Source of the DNA: Paralithodes platypus
Taxonomy: Eukaryota; Arthropoda; Malacostraca; Decapoda; Lithodidae
Reading direction: 5' to 3'
Assembly: GCA_032716605.1 (NCBI GenBank)
Contig: CM064545.1
Span: 11,625,479-11,689,478, forward strand
Length of the DNA: 64,000 bases
Shown here: one piece after another, positions 1-16,250 of the stretch
Layout: each line of letters starts with the position of its first letter
Position numbering within the stretch: position 1 is the first letter of the stretch
The notes under the pieces: model-generated
What the model was told of the DNA's origin: nothing
The model's database searches: none
The model's input: the letters and a program-made list of their open reading frames with translations, nothing else
Program-made: the position numbers and the translations under genes

Positions 1-824
1 CCTACTACCACCACCATCACAACCATCCTACTACCACCACCATCACAACCATCCCACTACCACCACCATCACAACCATCCCACCAACATCACATACACCC
101 CATCACAACCATCCCACTACCACCACACTACACCAACCACCCCACCACCATCACAACCATCCCACTACCACCACCATCAAAAAATCCCACTACCACCACC
201 ATCACAACCATCCTACTACCACCACCATCACAGCCATCCTACTACCACCACCATCACAACCATCACACCACCAATCACTACCACCACCATCCCAACCATT
301 CTACTACAACCACCATCACAAACATCCAACTACCACCACCATCACAACCATATCACAACCACCACCATCATAAACATTCTACTACCACCACCATCACAAC
401 CATCCTACTACCACTATCATCATAACCATCCTACTACCACCACCCCACCATCCCCACCATCACAACCATCCTACTACCACCACCATCACAACCATCCGAC
501 TACCACCACACACCACCACTACACCACCATCACAACCATCCACTACCACCACCATCACAACCATCCCACTACCACCACCATCACACCATCCCCACACCAC
601 CATCACAACCATTCCACTACCACCACCATCACAACCATCCTACTACCATCACCATCACAACGATCCTACTACCACTACCATTACAACCATCCCACTACCA
701 CACAACACCACTACCACAACCATCCACTACACCACATACAACCATCCCACTACCACCAACATCACAACCATCCCACTACCACACCATCACACCATCCTAC
801 CACCACCATCACAACCATCCCCTA

Positions 825-940
825 CCACCACCATCAATCCACTACCACCACCATCAATCCACTACCACCACCATCAATCCACTACCACCACCATCAATCC
901 ACTACCACCACCACCACCATCAATCCACTACCACCACCAC
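825..940. repeat. 20-bp variant sub-array of the satellite
   Basis: Five near-identical copies of CACTACCACCACCATCAATC. The unit is the 26-bp repeat with the CACAACC part shortened to AAT. It lies within a degenerate stretch (about 240-1380) where many units have lost bases. Confidence 0.85.
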
Positions 941-2740
941 ACACCACCCCACTACCACCACCACACACCACCCCACTACCACCACCACACACATCACTAC
1001 CACCAACATCAACCATCCCAATACCACCACCATCACAACCAACCACTACACCACCACAAACCACCACCCACCACCACCATCACCTCACTACCACCACCAC
1101 ACACACCACCACCATCACAACCACCCACAACCACACCATAACCATCCACTACCACCACCACACATCCACCACACCACCACACCACACCACCATCACAACC
1201 ATCCACTACCACCACCACCCACACAACCATCCAACCCCCCCCACCACCACATCACAACCATCCCTACCACCACCACCCATCCCACACCACCCCACACAAC
1301 ACCACTACCACCACCATCACAACCCCCTACCACCACCACACACCACCATCCAACTACCACCACCATCACAACCATCCCACTACCACCACCATCACAACCA
1401 TATCACTACCACCACCATCATAACCATCCTACTACCACCACCATCACAACCATCCTACTACCACCACCATCACAACCATCCCACTACCACCACCATCACA
1501 ACCATCCACCTACATTATATACCACCACCATCACAACCATCCCACTACCACCACCATCACAACCATCCCACTACCACCACCATCACAACCATCCTACTAC
1601 CACCACCATCCCACTACCATCCTACTAACACCACCATCACAACCATCCCACTACCACCACCATCACAACCATCCCACTACCACCACCATCACAACCATCC
1701 CACTACCACCACCATCACAACCATCCTACTACAACCATCCAACTACCACCACCATCACAACCATATCACTACCACCACCATCATAACCATACTACTACCA
1801 CCACCATCACAACCATCCTACTACCACCACCATCACAACCATCCTACTACCACCACCATCACAACCATCCTACTACCACCACCATCACAACCATCCCACT
1901 ACCACCACCATCACAACCATTCCACTACCACCACCATCACAACCATCCCACTACCACCACCATCACAACCATCCCACTACCACCACCATCACAACCATCC
2001 CACTACCACCACCATCACAACCATCCAACTACCACCACCATCACAACCATCCATGTACCACCACCATCACAACCATCCCACTACCACCACCATCACAACC
2101 ATCCTACTACCACCACCATCACAACCATCCAACTACCACCACCATCCTACTACCACCACCATCACAACCATCCTACTACCACCACCATCACAACCATCCT
2201 ACTACCACCACCACCACAACGATTCCACTACCACCACCATCACAACCATCCTACTACTACCACCACCATCACAACCATCACACTACCACCACCATCACAA
2301 CCATCCTACTACCACCACCATCACAACCATCCCACTACCACCACCATCACAACCATCCCACTACCACCACCATCACAACCATCCTACTACCACCACCATA
2401 GCACTACCACCACCATCACAACCATCCTACCACCACCATCACAACCATCCCACTACCACCACCATCACAACCATCCCACTACCACCACCATCACAACCAT
2501 CCCACTACCACCACCATCACAACCATCCTACTACCACCACCATCACAACCATCCCACTACCACCACCATCACAACCATCCCACTACCACCACCATCACAA
2601 CCATCCTACTACCACCACCATCACAACCTTCCCACTACCACCACCACCATCACAACCATCAGACCATCACACTGCCACCACCATCACAGCTATCCTACTA
2701 CCACCACCACCACAACCATCCACTACCACCACCACCAATT

Positions 2741-2960
2741 AAACCATCCACTACCACCACCACCATCACAACCATCCTACGACCACCACCATCACACCCC
2801 CATCCTACTACCACCACCACCAAAATCATCCACTACCACCACCACCAAAATCATCCACTACCACCACCACCAATTAAACCATCCACTACCACCACCACCA
2901 AAATCATCCACTACCACCACCACCAAAATCATCCACTACCACCACCATCACAACCATCCA
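2741..2960. repeat. CAAAATCATCC variant block of the satellite
   Basis: Several adjacent units carry CACCAAAATCATCCACTACC or CACCAATTAAACC instead of the usual CATCACAACC. The same rare variants recur at about 12455-12660, so the two places probably share a segmental duplication. Confidence 0.75.
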
Positions 2961-5900
2961 ACTGCCACCACCATCACAACCATTCCACTACCACCACCAT
3001 CACAACCAACCACCACCACCATCACAACCATCCCACTACCACCACCATCACAACCATCCCACTACCACCACCATCACAACCATCCACCACCACCTCAACC
3101 ATTCACTACCACCACCATAACACGCATCCACTAACACCACCATTACCACCAATCCACTACCACCACCATCACAACCCCATCCTACACCACCATCACAACC
3201 ATCCCACTACCACCACCATCACAACCATCCCACTACCACCACCATCACAACCATCCTACTACCACCACCATCACAACCATCCCACTACCACCACCATCAC
3301 AACCATCCCTCTACCACCACCATCACAACCATCCCACTACCACCACCATCACAACCATCCCACTACCACCACCATCACAACCATCCCACTACCACCACCA
3401 TCACAACCATCCTACTACGACCACCATCACAACCATCCTACTACCTCCACCACCACCATCCGACTACCACCACCATCACAATCATCCCACTACCACCACC
3501 ATCACAAGTATCCTACTACCACCACCATCACACTACTACCTCCATCACAACCATTCCACTACTACCACCATCACAACCATCCCACTAACACCACAACCAT
3601 CCCAGTACCACCACAACCATATCATTACCACCACCATCTCAACCATCCTACTACCACCATCACAACCATCCTACTACCACCATCACAACCAACCACCACC
3701 ACCATCACAACCATCCCACTACCACCACCATCACAACCATCCCACTACCACCACCATCACAACCATCCCACTACCACCACCATCACAACCATCCCACTAC
3801 CTCCACCACCACAACCATCCCACTACCACCACCATCACAACCATCCCACTACCACCATCATAACCATCCTACTACCACCACCATCACAACCATCCCACTA
3901 CTACCACCACAACCATCCCACTACCACCACCATCATAACCATACTACTACCACCACCATCACAACCATCCCCTACCCACCACCAACAACCATCCTACTAC
4001 CACCACCACCACCATCCTACTACCACCACCATCACAGCCATCCCACTACCACCACCATCACAACCATCCTACTACCACCACTATCACAACCATCCAAATA
4101 CCACCATCACAACCATCCCACTACACCCATCACAACCATCCACTACCACCACCATCCCACCCACCACCATCACACCATCCACCACCATCACAATCATCCC
4201 ACTACCACCACCATCACATCCATCCTACTACCACCACTATCACAACCATCCAAATACCACCATCACAACCATCCCACTACCACCAACATCACAACACCTA
4301 CCAACCACCACCACCACCCCATCCCACTACCAACACCATCATCACAACCATCCAACTACCACCATCACAACCATCCCCCTACCACCACCATCACAACCCT
4401 CCCACTACCACCACCACATCCCACTACCACCACCATCACAACCATCCCACTACCACAACCATCAAACCATCCTACTACTACCACCATCAAAACCATCCTA
4501 CTACCACCACCATCACAGCCATCCCACTACCACCACCATCACAACCATCACCACTACCCCTACACCACCATCACAACCATCCCCCTACCACCACCATCAC
4601 AACCATCCTACTACCACCACCATCACAACCATCCCACTACCACCACCATCACAACCATCCCACTACCACCACCATCACAACCATCCTACTACCACCAACA
4701 TCACAACCATCCCACTACCACCACCATCACAACCATCCTACTACCACCATCACAACCATCCTACTACCACCACCATCACAACCATCCCACTACCACCACC
4801 ATCACAACCATCCTACTACCACCACCATCACAACCATCCCACTACCACCATCACAACCATCCCACTACCACCACCATCACAACCATCCTACTACCACCAC
4901 CATCACAACCATCCCACTACCACCACCATCACAACCATCCCACTACCATCACAACCATCCTACTACCACCAACATCACAACCATCCCACTACCACCACCA
5001 TCACAACCATCCTACTACCACCACCATCACAACCATCCCACTACCACCACCATCACAACCATCCCACTACCACCACCATCACAACCATCCCACTACCACC
5101 ACCATCACAACCATCCCACTACCACCACCATCACAACCATCCTACTACCACCACCATCACAACTGTACCACTACCACCACCATCACAACCATCCCACTAC
5201 CACCACCATCACAACCATCCCACTACCACCACCATCCTACTACCACCATCACAACCATCCCACTACCACCACCATCACAACCATCCTACTACCACCACCA
5301 TCACAACCATCCCACTACCACCACCATCACAACCATCCCACTACCACCAACATCACAACCATCCAACTACAGTATATACCACCACCATCATAACCATCCT
5401 ACTACCACCACCATCACAACCATCCACTACCACCACCATCACAACCATCCTACTACCACCACCATCACAACCATCCCACTACCACCACCATCACAACCAT
5501 CCCACTACCACCACCATCACAACCATCCCACTACCACCACCATCACAACCATCCCACTACCACCACCATCACAACCATCCTACTACCACCACCATCACAT
5601 CCATCCCACTACCACCACCATCACGACCATCACACCACCATCACAACCATCCTACTACCACCACCATCACAACCATCCTACTACCACCACCATCACAACC
5701 ATCCCACTACCATCACCATCACAACCATCCTACTACCACCACCATCACATCCATACCACTACCACCACAACCACAACCACCATCACAACCATCCCACTAC
5801 CACCACCATCCCACTACCACCACCATCACAACCATCCCACTACCACCACCATCACAACCATCCTACTACCACCACCATCACAACCATCCTACTACCACCA

Positions 5901-8526
5901 CCATCACAACCATCCTACTACCACCACCATCACAACCATCCCACTACCACCACCATCACAACCATCCTACTACCACCACCATCACAACCATCCCACTACC
6001 ACCACCATCACAACCATCCTACTACCACCACCATCACAACCATCCCACTACCACCACCATCACACTACCATCCCACTACCACCAACATCACAACCATCCC
6101 ACTATCACCACAATCCCACTGCCACCATCACAATCATCCCACTACCACCACCATCACAACCATCCAACTACCACCACCATCACAACCATCCCACTACCAC
6201 CACCATCACAACCATATCACTACCACCACCATCATAACCATCCTACTACCACCACCATCACAACCATCCTACTACCACCACCATCACAACCATCCTACTA
6301 CCACTACAACCACCATCACAACCATCCCACTACCACCACCATCATAACCATCCTACTACCACCACCATCACAACCATCCTACTACCACCACCATCATAAC
6401 CATCCTACTACCACCACCATCACAACCATCCTACGACCACCACCATCACAACCATCCCAGTACCACCACCATCACCTACCATCCCACTACCACCACCATC
6501 ACAACTGTCCCACTACCACCACCAGCACAACCATCCCACTACCACCACCATCACAACCATCCCACTACCACCACCATCACAACCATCCTACTACCACCAC
6601 CATCACAACCATCCCACTACCACCATCATCACAACCATCCTACTCTCACCACCATCCTAATACCACCACCACCATCACAACCATCCCACTACCCCCATCA
6701 TTACAACATCCCACTACCACCAACATGACAACCATCCAACTACCACCACCATCACAACCATCCCACTACCACCACCATCACAACCATCCCACTACCACCA
6801 CCATCACAACCATCCTACTACCACCACCATCACAACCATCCTACTACCACCACCATCACACCCATCCCACTACCACCACCATCACAACCATCCACCCACA
6901 CCACACCATCCACTACCACCACCATCAGACCACCACACTACCACCACCATCACAACCATCCCACTACCACCACCATCACAACCATCCTACTACCACCACC
7001 ATCACAACCATCCAACTACCACCACCACCACAACCATCCCACTACCACCACCATCACAACCATCCCACTACCACCACCATCACAACCATCCCACTACCAC
7101 CACCATCACAACCATCCCACTACCACCACCATCACAACCATCCTACTACCACCACCATCACAACCATCCCACTACCACCACCATCACAACCATCCCACTA
7201 CCACCATCACATCCATACCACTACCACCACAACCTTCCCACTACCACCACCATCCAACTACCACCACCATCACAACCATCCCCCCACCACAACCATCACA
7301 ACCATCCTACTACCACCACCATCACAACCATCCTACTACCACCAAAACAACCATTCCACTACCACCACCATCACAACCATCCCACTACCACCACCATCAC
7401 AACCATCCTACTACCACCACCATCACAACCATCCAACTGCCACCACCATCACAACCATTCCACTACCACCACCATCACAACCATTCTACTACCACCACCA
7501 TCACAATCAACCACCACCACCATCACAACCATCCCACTACCACCACCATCACAACCATCCCACTACCACCACCAACACAACCATCCCACTACCATCACAA
7601 CCATCCCACAACCATCCCACTACCACCACCATCCCACTACCACCACCATCCCACTACAACCACCATCACAACCATCCCACTACCACCACCATCACAACCA
7701 TCCCACTACCACCACCATCACAACCATCCTACTACCACCACCATCACAACCATCCCACTACCACCACCATCACAACCATCCCACTACCACCACCATCACG
7801 ACCATCACACCACCATCACAACCATCCCACTACCACCACCATCATAACCATCCTACTACCACCACCATCACAACCATCCTACTACCACCACCATCACACT
7901 ACCATCACCATCACAACCATCCTACTACCACCACCATCACATCCATCCCACTACCACCACCATCCTACTACCACCACCATCACAACCATCCTACTACCAC
8001 CACCATCACAACCATCCTACTACCACCACCATCACAACCATCCTACTACCACCACCATCACAACCATCCTACTACCACCACCATCACAACCATCCCACTA
8101 CCACCACCATCACAACCATCCTACTAAGACGACCATCACTCCCAAGCCACTACCACCACCATCCCACTACCACCACCATCACAACCACCCCACTACCACC
8201 ACCATCCCACTACAACCACCATCACCAGCATCCCACCATCACAACCATCCCACTACCACCACCATCACAACCATCCTACTACCACCACCATCACAACCAT
8301 CCTACTACCACCACCATCATAACCATCCTACTACCACCACCATCACAACCATTCCACAACCAGCACCATCACAACCATCCCACTACCACCACCATCAAAA
8401 ACATCCCACTACCACCACCATCGCAACCATCCTACTACCACCACCATCACAACCATCCTACTACCACCACCATCCCACTACCACCATCCGACTACCACCA
8501 CCATCACAGCCATCCTACTACCACCA

Positions 8527-8640
8527 TCATCACAACCATCACTACCACCACAATCACAACCATCACTACCACCACAATCACAACCATCACTACCACCACA
8601 ATCACAACCATCACTACCACCACCATCACACTACCATCAC
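8527..8640. repeat. 24-bp variant sub-array of the satellite
   Basis: Four copies of a 24-bp unit (ACCATCACTACCACCACAAT plus CACA). A second block of the same unit is at 11377-11510. Local homogenisation of one variant is typical of unequal exchange or replication slippage. Confidence 0.85.
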
Positions 8641-9261
8641 CATCACAACCATCCTACTACCACCACCATCACATCCATCCCACTACCACCACCATCACAA
8701 CCATCCTACTACCACCATCATCGCAACCATCATTCTACCACCACCATCACAACCATCCTACTACCACCACCATCACAACCATCCCACTACCACCACCATC
8801 ACAACCATCCTACTACCACCACCATCCCACTACTACCTCCATCACAACCATTCCACTACCCCCACCATCACAACCATCCCACTACCACCACCATCACAAC
8901 CATCCTACTACCACCACCATCACAACCATCCCACTACCACCACCATCACAACCATCCCACTACCACCACCATCACAACCATCCTACCACCACCATTACAA
9001 CCATCCCACTAGCACCACCATCACAACCATCCTACTACCACCACCATCACAACCATCCTACTACCACCACCATCACAACCAACCACCACCACCATCACAA
9101 CCAACCACCACAACCATCCACTACCACCACCATCACAACCATCCCACTACCACACCACCAACCATCCACTACCACCACCATCACAACCATCCCACTACCA
9201 CCACCATCACAACCATCCTACTACCACCACCATCACAACCATCCCACTACCACCACCATCA

Positions 9262-9350
9262 CAACCAATACCACCACCATCACAACCAAAACCACCACCA
9301 TCACAACCAATACCACCACCATCACAACCAATACCACCACCATCACAACC
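9262..9350. repeat. 21-bp variant sub-array of the satellite
   Basis: Four to five copies of a 21-bp unit (ATACCACCACCATCACAACC plus A), a shortened form of the 26-bp unit. It is embedded in otherwise ordinary satellite. Confidence 0.8.
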
Positions 9351-11376
9351 ATCCCACTACCACCACCATCACAACCATCCCACTACCACCACCATCACAA
9401 CCATCCCACTACCACCACCATCACAACCATCCCACTACCACCACCATCATAACCATCCTACTACCACCACGTACATCACAAGCATCCTACTACCACCACC
9501 ACAACCATCCCACTACCACCACCATCACAACCATCCTACTACCACCACCATCACAGCCATCCTACTACCACCATCATCACAACCATCATTCTACCACCAC
9601 CACCACAACCATTCTACTAACACCACCATCACAACCATCCCACTACCACCACCATCACCACCATCCCCACTACCACCACCACCATCACAACCATCAGACC
9701 ATCACACTGCCACCACCATCACAACCATCCCACTACCACCACCATCACAACCATCCTACTACCACCACCATCACAACCATCCCACTACCACCACCATCAC
9801 AACAATATCACTACCACCAACATCACAACCATCCCACTACCACCACCATCACAACCATCCTACTACCACCACCATCACATCCATCCCACTACCACCACCA
9901 TCACGACCATCCCACCACCATCACAACCATCCTACTACCACCACCATCACAACCATCCTACTACCACCACCATCACAACCATCCTACTACCACCACCATC
10001 ACAACCATCCCACTACCACCACCATCACAACCATATCACTACCACCACCATAACCATCCTACCACCACCACCATCACAACCACCATCACATCCATTCCAC
10101 TACCACCATCACAACCATCCCACTACCACCACCATCACAACCATCCCACTACCACCACCATCACAACCATCCCACTACCACCACCATCACAACCATCCTA
10201 CTACCACCACCATCACACTACCATCACCATCACAACCATCCTACTACCACCACCATCACATCCATCCCACTACCACCACCATCCCACTACCACCACCATC
10301 ACAACCATCCCACTACCACCACCATCACAATCGTCCCACTACCACCACCATCACATCGATCTCAATACCACCAGCATCATAACCATCCTACTACCACCAC
10401 CATCACAACCATCCTACTACCACCACCATCACAACCATCCTACTACCACCAACACAACCATTCCACTACCACCACCATCACAACCATCCTACTACTACCA
10501 CCATCACAACCATCCTACTACTACCACCACCATCACAACCATCCCACTACCATCACCATCACAACCATCCTACTACCACCACCATCACATCCATCCCACT
10601 ACCACCACCATCACGACCATCACACCACCATCACAACCATCCTACTACCACCACCATCACAACCATCCCACTACCACCACCATCACAACCATCCTACTAC
10701 CACCACCATCACAACCATCCCACTACCACCACCATCATAACCATCCTACTACCACCACCATCACAACCATCCTACTACCACCACCATCACAACCATCCCA
10801 CTACCACCACCATCACAACCATCCTACTACCACCACCATCACATCCATTCCACTACCACCACCATCACAACCATCCTACTACCACCACCATCACAACCAA
10901 CCATCACAACCATCCCACTACCACCACCATCACAACCATCCCACTACCACCACCATCACAACCATCCTACTACCACCACCATCACAACCATCCCACTACC
11001 ACCACCACCATCACAACCATCCTACTACCACCACCATCACAACCATCCCAGTACCACCACCACCATCACACTGCCACCACCATCACAACTATCCTACTAC
11101 CACCACCATCACAACCATCCCACTACCACCACCATCACAACCATCCTACTACCACCACCATCACAACCATCCTACTACCACCGCCATCACAACCATCCAA
11201 ATACCACCATCACAACCATCCCACTACCACCATTACAACCATCCTACTACCACCACCATCACATCCATCCCACTACCACCACCATCACGACCATCACAAC
11301 CATCCTACTACCACCACCATCACAACCATCCCACTACCACCACCATCACAACCATCCCACTACCACCACCATCACA

Positions 11377-11510
11377 ACCATCACTACCACCACAATCACA
11401 ACCATCACTACCACCACAATCACAACCACCACAATCACAACCATCACTACCACCACAATCACAACCATCACTACCACCACAATCACAACCATCACTACCA
11501 CCACCATCAC
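11377..11510. repeat. 24-bp variant sub-array, second block
   Basis: The 24-bp variant (ACCATCACTACCACCACAAT plus CACA) recurs about five times, including one shortened copy. It matches the block at 8527-8640. Confidence 0.85.
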
Positions 11511-14500
11511 AACCATCCTACTACCACCACCATCACAACCATCCCACTACCACCACCATCACAACCATCCTACTACCACCACCATCACAACCATCCCACT
11601 ACCACCACCATCACAACCATATCACTACCACCACTACCACCACCATCCTACCAGCACCACCATCACCACCATCCTAATACCACCACCATCACAACCTTCC
11701 TACTACCACCACCACCATCACACTGCCACCACCATCACAACTATCTGACTACGACCACCATCACAACCATCCCACTACCACCACCATCACAACCATCCTA
11801 CTACCACCACCATCACAACCATCCCACTACCACCACCATCACAACCATCCTACTACCACCACCATCACAACCATCCTACTACCACCACCATCACAACCAT
11901 CCAACTACCACTACCACCACCATCACAACCATCCTACTACCACCACCATCACAACCATCCTACTACCACCACCATCACAATTAACCATCCCACTACCACC
12001 ACCATCACAACCATCCTACTACCACCACCATCACAACCATCCCACTACCACCACCATCACAACCATCCCACTACCACCACCATCACAACCATCCTACTAC
12101 CACCACCATCACAACCATCCCACTACCACCACCATCACATCGACCCCACTACCACCAGCATCATAACCATCCTACTACCACCACCATCACAACCATCCTA
12201 CTACCACCACCATCACACTACCACCACCATCACAACCATCCTACTACCACCACCATCACAACCATCCCACTACCACCACCATCACAACCATCCTACTACC
12301 ACCACCATCACAACCATCCCACTACCACCACCATCACAACCATCCCACTACCACCACCATCACAACCATCCCACTACCACCACCAACACAACCATCCAAC
12401 TACCACCACCATCACAACCATCCCACTACCATCACCATCACAACCATCCACTACCACACCACCAAAATCATCCACTACCACCACCACCAATTAAACCATC
12501 CACTACCACCGCCACATTACAACCATCACCACCACCAGCACAACCATCCTATGACCACCACCATCACAACCATCCAACTACCACCACCATCACAACCATC
12601 CACTACCACCACCACCAAAATCATCCACTACCACCACCACCAAAATCATCCACTACCACCACCATCACAACCATCCCACTACCACCAACACAACCACCAT
12701 CACATCCATTCCACTACCACCACCATCACAACCATCCTACTACCACCACCATCACAACCAACCATCACAACCATCCCACTACCACCACCATCACAACCAT
12801 CCCACTACCACCACCATCACAACCATCCTACTACCACCACCATCACAACCATCCCACTACCACAACCATCCTACTACCACAACCATCCTACTACTACAAC
12901 CATCCCACTACCACCACCATCACAACTATCCTACTACCACAACCATCCCACTACCACCACCATCACAACCATCCTACTACCACCGTCATCACAACCATCA
13001 TACTACCACCAAAACCACAACCATCCCACTACCACCACCATCCTACTAACACCACCATCACAACCATCCCACTACCACAACCATCACAACCATCCTACTA
13101 CCACCACCATCAAAACCATCCTACTACCACCACCATCACAACCATCCTACTACCACCACCATCACAACCATCCTACTACCACCACCATCACAACCATCCT
13201 ACTACCACCACCATCACAACCATCCCACTACCACCACCATCACAACCATCCCACTACCACCACCATCACAACCATCCTACTACCACCACCATCACAACCA
13301 TCCCACTACCACCACCATCACAACCATCCTACTACCACCACCATCACAACCATCCCACTACCACCACCATCACAACCATCCCACTACCACCACCATCACA
13401 ACCATCGACCACCACCATCACAACCATCCTACTACCACCACCATCACAACCATCCCACTACCACCACCATCACAACCATCCCACTACCACCACCATCACA
13501 ACCATCCCACTACCACCACCATCACAACCATCCTACTACCACCACCATCACAACCATCCCACTACCACCACCATCACAACCATCCCACTACCACCACCAT
13601 CACAACCATCCCACTACCACCACCATCACAACCATCCCACTACCACCACCATCACAACCATCCTACTACCACCACCACCATCACAACCATCCTACTACCA
13701 CCACCATCACAACCATCCCACTACCACCACCATCACAACCATCCTACTACCACCACCATCCTACTAACACCACCATCACAACCATCCCACTACCACAACC
13801 ATCAAACCATCCTACTACTACCACCATCAAAACCATCCTACTACCACCACCATCACAACCATCCTACTACCACCACCATCACAACCATCCTACTACCACC
13901 ACCATCACAACCATCCCACTACCACCACCATCACAACCATCCTACTACCACCACTATCACAACCATCCAAATACCACCATCACAACCATCCCACTACCAC
14001 CACCATCACAACCATCCCACTACCACCACCATCCCACTACAACCACCATCACCAGCATCCCACCATCACAACCATCCCACTACCACCACCATCACAACCA
14101 TCCTACTACCACCACCACAACCATCCTACTACCACCACCATCACAACCATCCTACTACCACCACCATCACAACCATCCCACTACCACCACCATCACAACC
14201 ATCCCACTACCACCACCATCACAACCATCCCACTACCACCACCATCATAACCATCCTACTACCATCACCATCACAACCATTCTACTACCACCACCATCAC
14301 ACTACCATCACCATTACAACCATCCTACTACCACCACCATCATAACCATCCTACTACCACCACCATCACAACCATCCTACTACCACCACCATCACAACCA
14401 TCCCACTACCACCACCATCACAACCATCCTACTACCACCACCATCAAAACCATCCTACTACCACCACCATCACAGCCATCCCACTACCACCACCATCACA

Positions 14501-14984
14501 ACCATCCTACTACCACCACCATCCCACTACCACAACCATCCTACTACTACAACCATCCCACTACCACCACCATCACAACTATCCTACTACCACAACCATC
14601 CCACTACCACCACCATCACAACCATCCTACTACCACCACCATCACAACCATCCTACTACCACCACCATCACAACCATCCCACTACCACCACCATCACAAC
14701 CATCCCACTACCACCACCATCCTACTACCACCATCACAACCATATCATTACCACCACCATCTCAACCATCCTACTACCACCATCACAACCATCCTACTAC
14801 CACCATCACAACCATCCCACTACCACCACAACCATCCAACTACCACCACTATGATAACCATCCCACTACCACCACCATCACAACCATCCCACTACCACCA
14901 CTATCACAACCATCCCACTACCACCACCATCATCTTGCTCTAGTACAAGCTCGTTTCTATATTGAAAACACTAAAATAAAGTAG

Positions 14985-15233
14985 ACGAGCCGTTTTGCCC
15001 AAAATCAAAACGGCATACCCAACTCTGCGATGGGTTACCATTATCACTACTAATACCATCATCAATAACAATCACCATCAACACTACTACTGCCATCATT
15101 ACTACAAATGCCACAATCATCACGATAGTCATCATCACCATTACTATGATCATCATCACTACTACAATTACAATCATCGCTACTACTCTCACCATCATCA
15201 CTACTACTGTCACCATTGTCACTACCATCTTAA
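14985..15233 (+). repeat. HOR unit 1, left part
   Basis: First unit of the roughly 1.1-kb higher-order repeat. It starts with AGTAGACGAGCCGTTTTGCC and the hairpin GCCGTTTTG/CAAAACGGC, then CCCAACTCTGCGATGGGTTA, then the ATC/ACT-rich core. It is cut by a TTAA insertion and resumes at 17793: the sequence before the break (ACTACCATCTTAA) and after it (TTAATCACTACTATC) join exactly as in the uninterrupted unit at about 18950. The 50 bp before it (14931-14984) belong to neither repeat. Confidence 0.9.
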
Positions 15234-15889
15234 CCCTTAAAGGCCGCATTATACAGAACTCGAATCCACCAGAACCCACCGGAATGAATTTAAAAATTCA
15301 AATTTTAGCCACTTCTTCCCGATTCTGGTCTATTCTTGTACGTGTTCTGGTTAGATTCTTGTCTATTCTTGTGATTCAAGTGATGTTCTAGTCGTCACTC
15401 GATTGATCGAGTGAGTGAGCAAAAAGTTAGTGCATGCGTTAACTTTCTACGATTTATCGAGTGAAATAACCGTTAAAAATTATCGAGTTACATTCTAGTC
15501 GTATTCGAGTCGCATTCTACCTATTCTAGTCATGTTCTGATGTAATTTTTATAGTCGATGCCGACTCGAATTACTTGAATGTAACTCGATGCCACTCGAT
15601 AATGACCGGAAGTCAACTGGATGACAATTTGATTATTCCACTTTAAAATTGAATGTAATGGAATGAGAGTTGAATATAACCCAAATTAAGAAGAATACAA
15701 CTGGATGCCGACTAGAATATGACTGGTAGATGACTGCATACTTGCTTGATGTATCGAGTGTACACTGGATGTCGACTCGAACATGACTAGAAGTACTAGA
15801 ATACAAGTGGAATCCAACTAGAAGGTAACTGGAATACAACCAGAATATAACTCGACTAGGTGCAGCCCCACGTGGGACATGTTAAGCCC

Positions 15890-16140
15890 CATTTGTTTAG
15901 AGATTATAAGGCGTTCGGCCCATTAGTTTGGCTATTTTAACACCTTTCGCCCCATTTTGTTGTCAATTTTAAGACTTTTCGTACCATTTAGGTGTCGATT
16001 TTGTCCTGGCGAGCGAAAGCGAGCCTGAAATCTTAAGAGGAACCAGCCTTTGGCCGGGAAATTTTTCTACTGAAAAATTTACAAATTTTGTTTGAAGGTG
16101 TGTCTAGGGGTGTTTTTCTAAGCTAGATGGAAGCCCAGCG
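15890..16140. mobile_element. Partial copy of the GAGCGAAAGCGAGC MITE family
   Basis: This segment matches the MITE at 50973-51343: TAGGTGTCGATTTTGTCC, then TGGCGAGCGAAAGCGAGCC, then AAATTTTTCTACTGAAAAAT, all in the same order as on the minus strand of that MITE. The ends are unclear here because the surrounding element is itself repeat-rich. Confidence 0.75.
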
Positions 16141-16250
16141 AGGAAACTTCCGATTCTCCTCTTGCTCTGAGGCTTTCGATACCTAACAAGCCTTCTGTGA
16201 TTTCTGCCCTATCGAGGCTTTTTATCTCTCTCTCTCTTGCCCATCGTTAA

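Larger units (their letters stand above)
1..14930. repeat. 26-bp minisatellite array, nearly G-free on + strand
   Basis: Tandem array of a 26-bp unit reading CACTACCACCACCATCA followed by CAACCATCC, with a common variant in which CCCAC becomes CCTAC. About 570 units fill nearly 15 kb. The + strand is almost devoid of G, so stop codons are rare and very long frames stay open (for instance 6725-11677 and 12551-14854). Three 26-bp units make 78 nt, so these frames repeat every 26 residues (His/Asn, Thr/Ile and Pro/Ser/Gln blocks), which shows that they are by-products of the repeat. Units diverge by point changes and by loss of 3-6 bp. The array stops abruptly near 14930, where the next repeat family begins. 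No gene, promoter or transposon is visible inside it. Confidence 0.97.

Noticed and set aside
6725..11677. 1650-codon open frame (His/Thr/Pro-rich)
   Set aside because: It follows the 26-bp satellite exactly, with a 26-residue period from three units. G is nearly absent, so stops are rare. No domain, and the same holds for 2053-2742 and 12551-14854.
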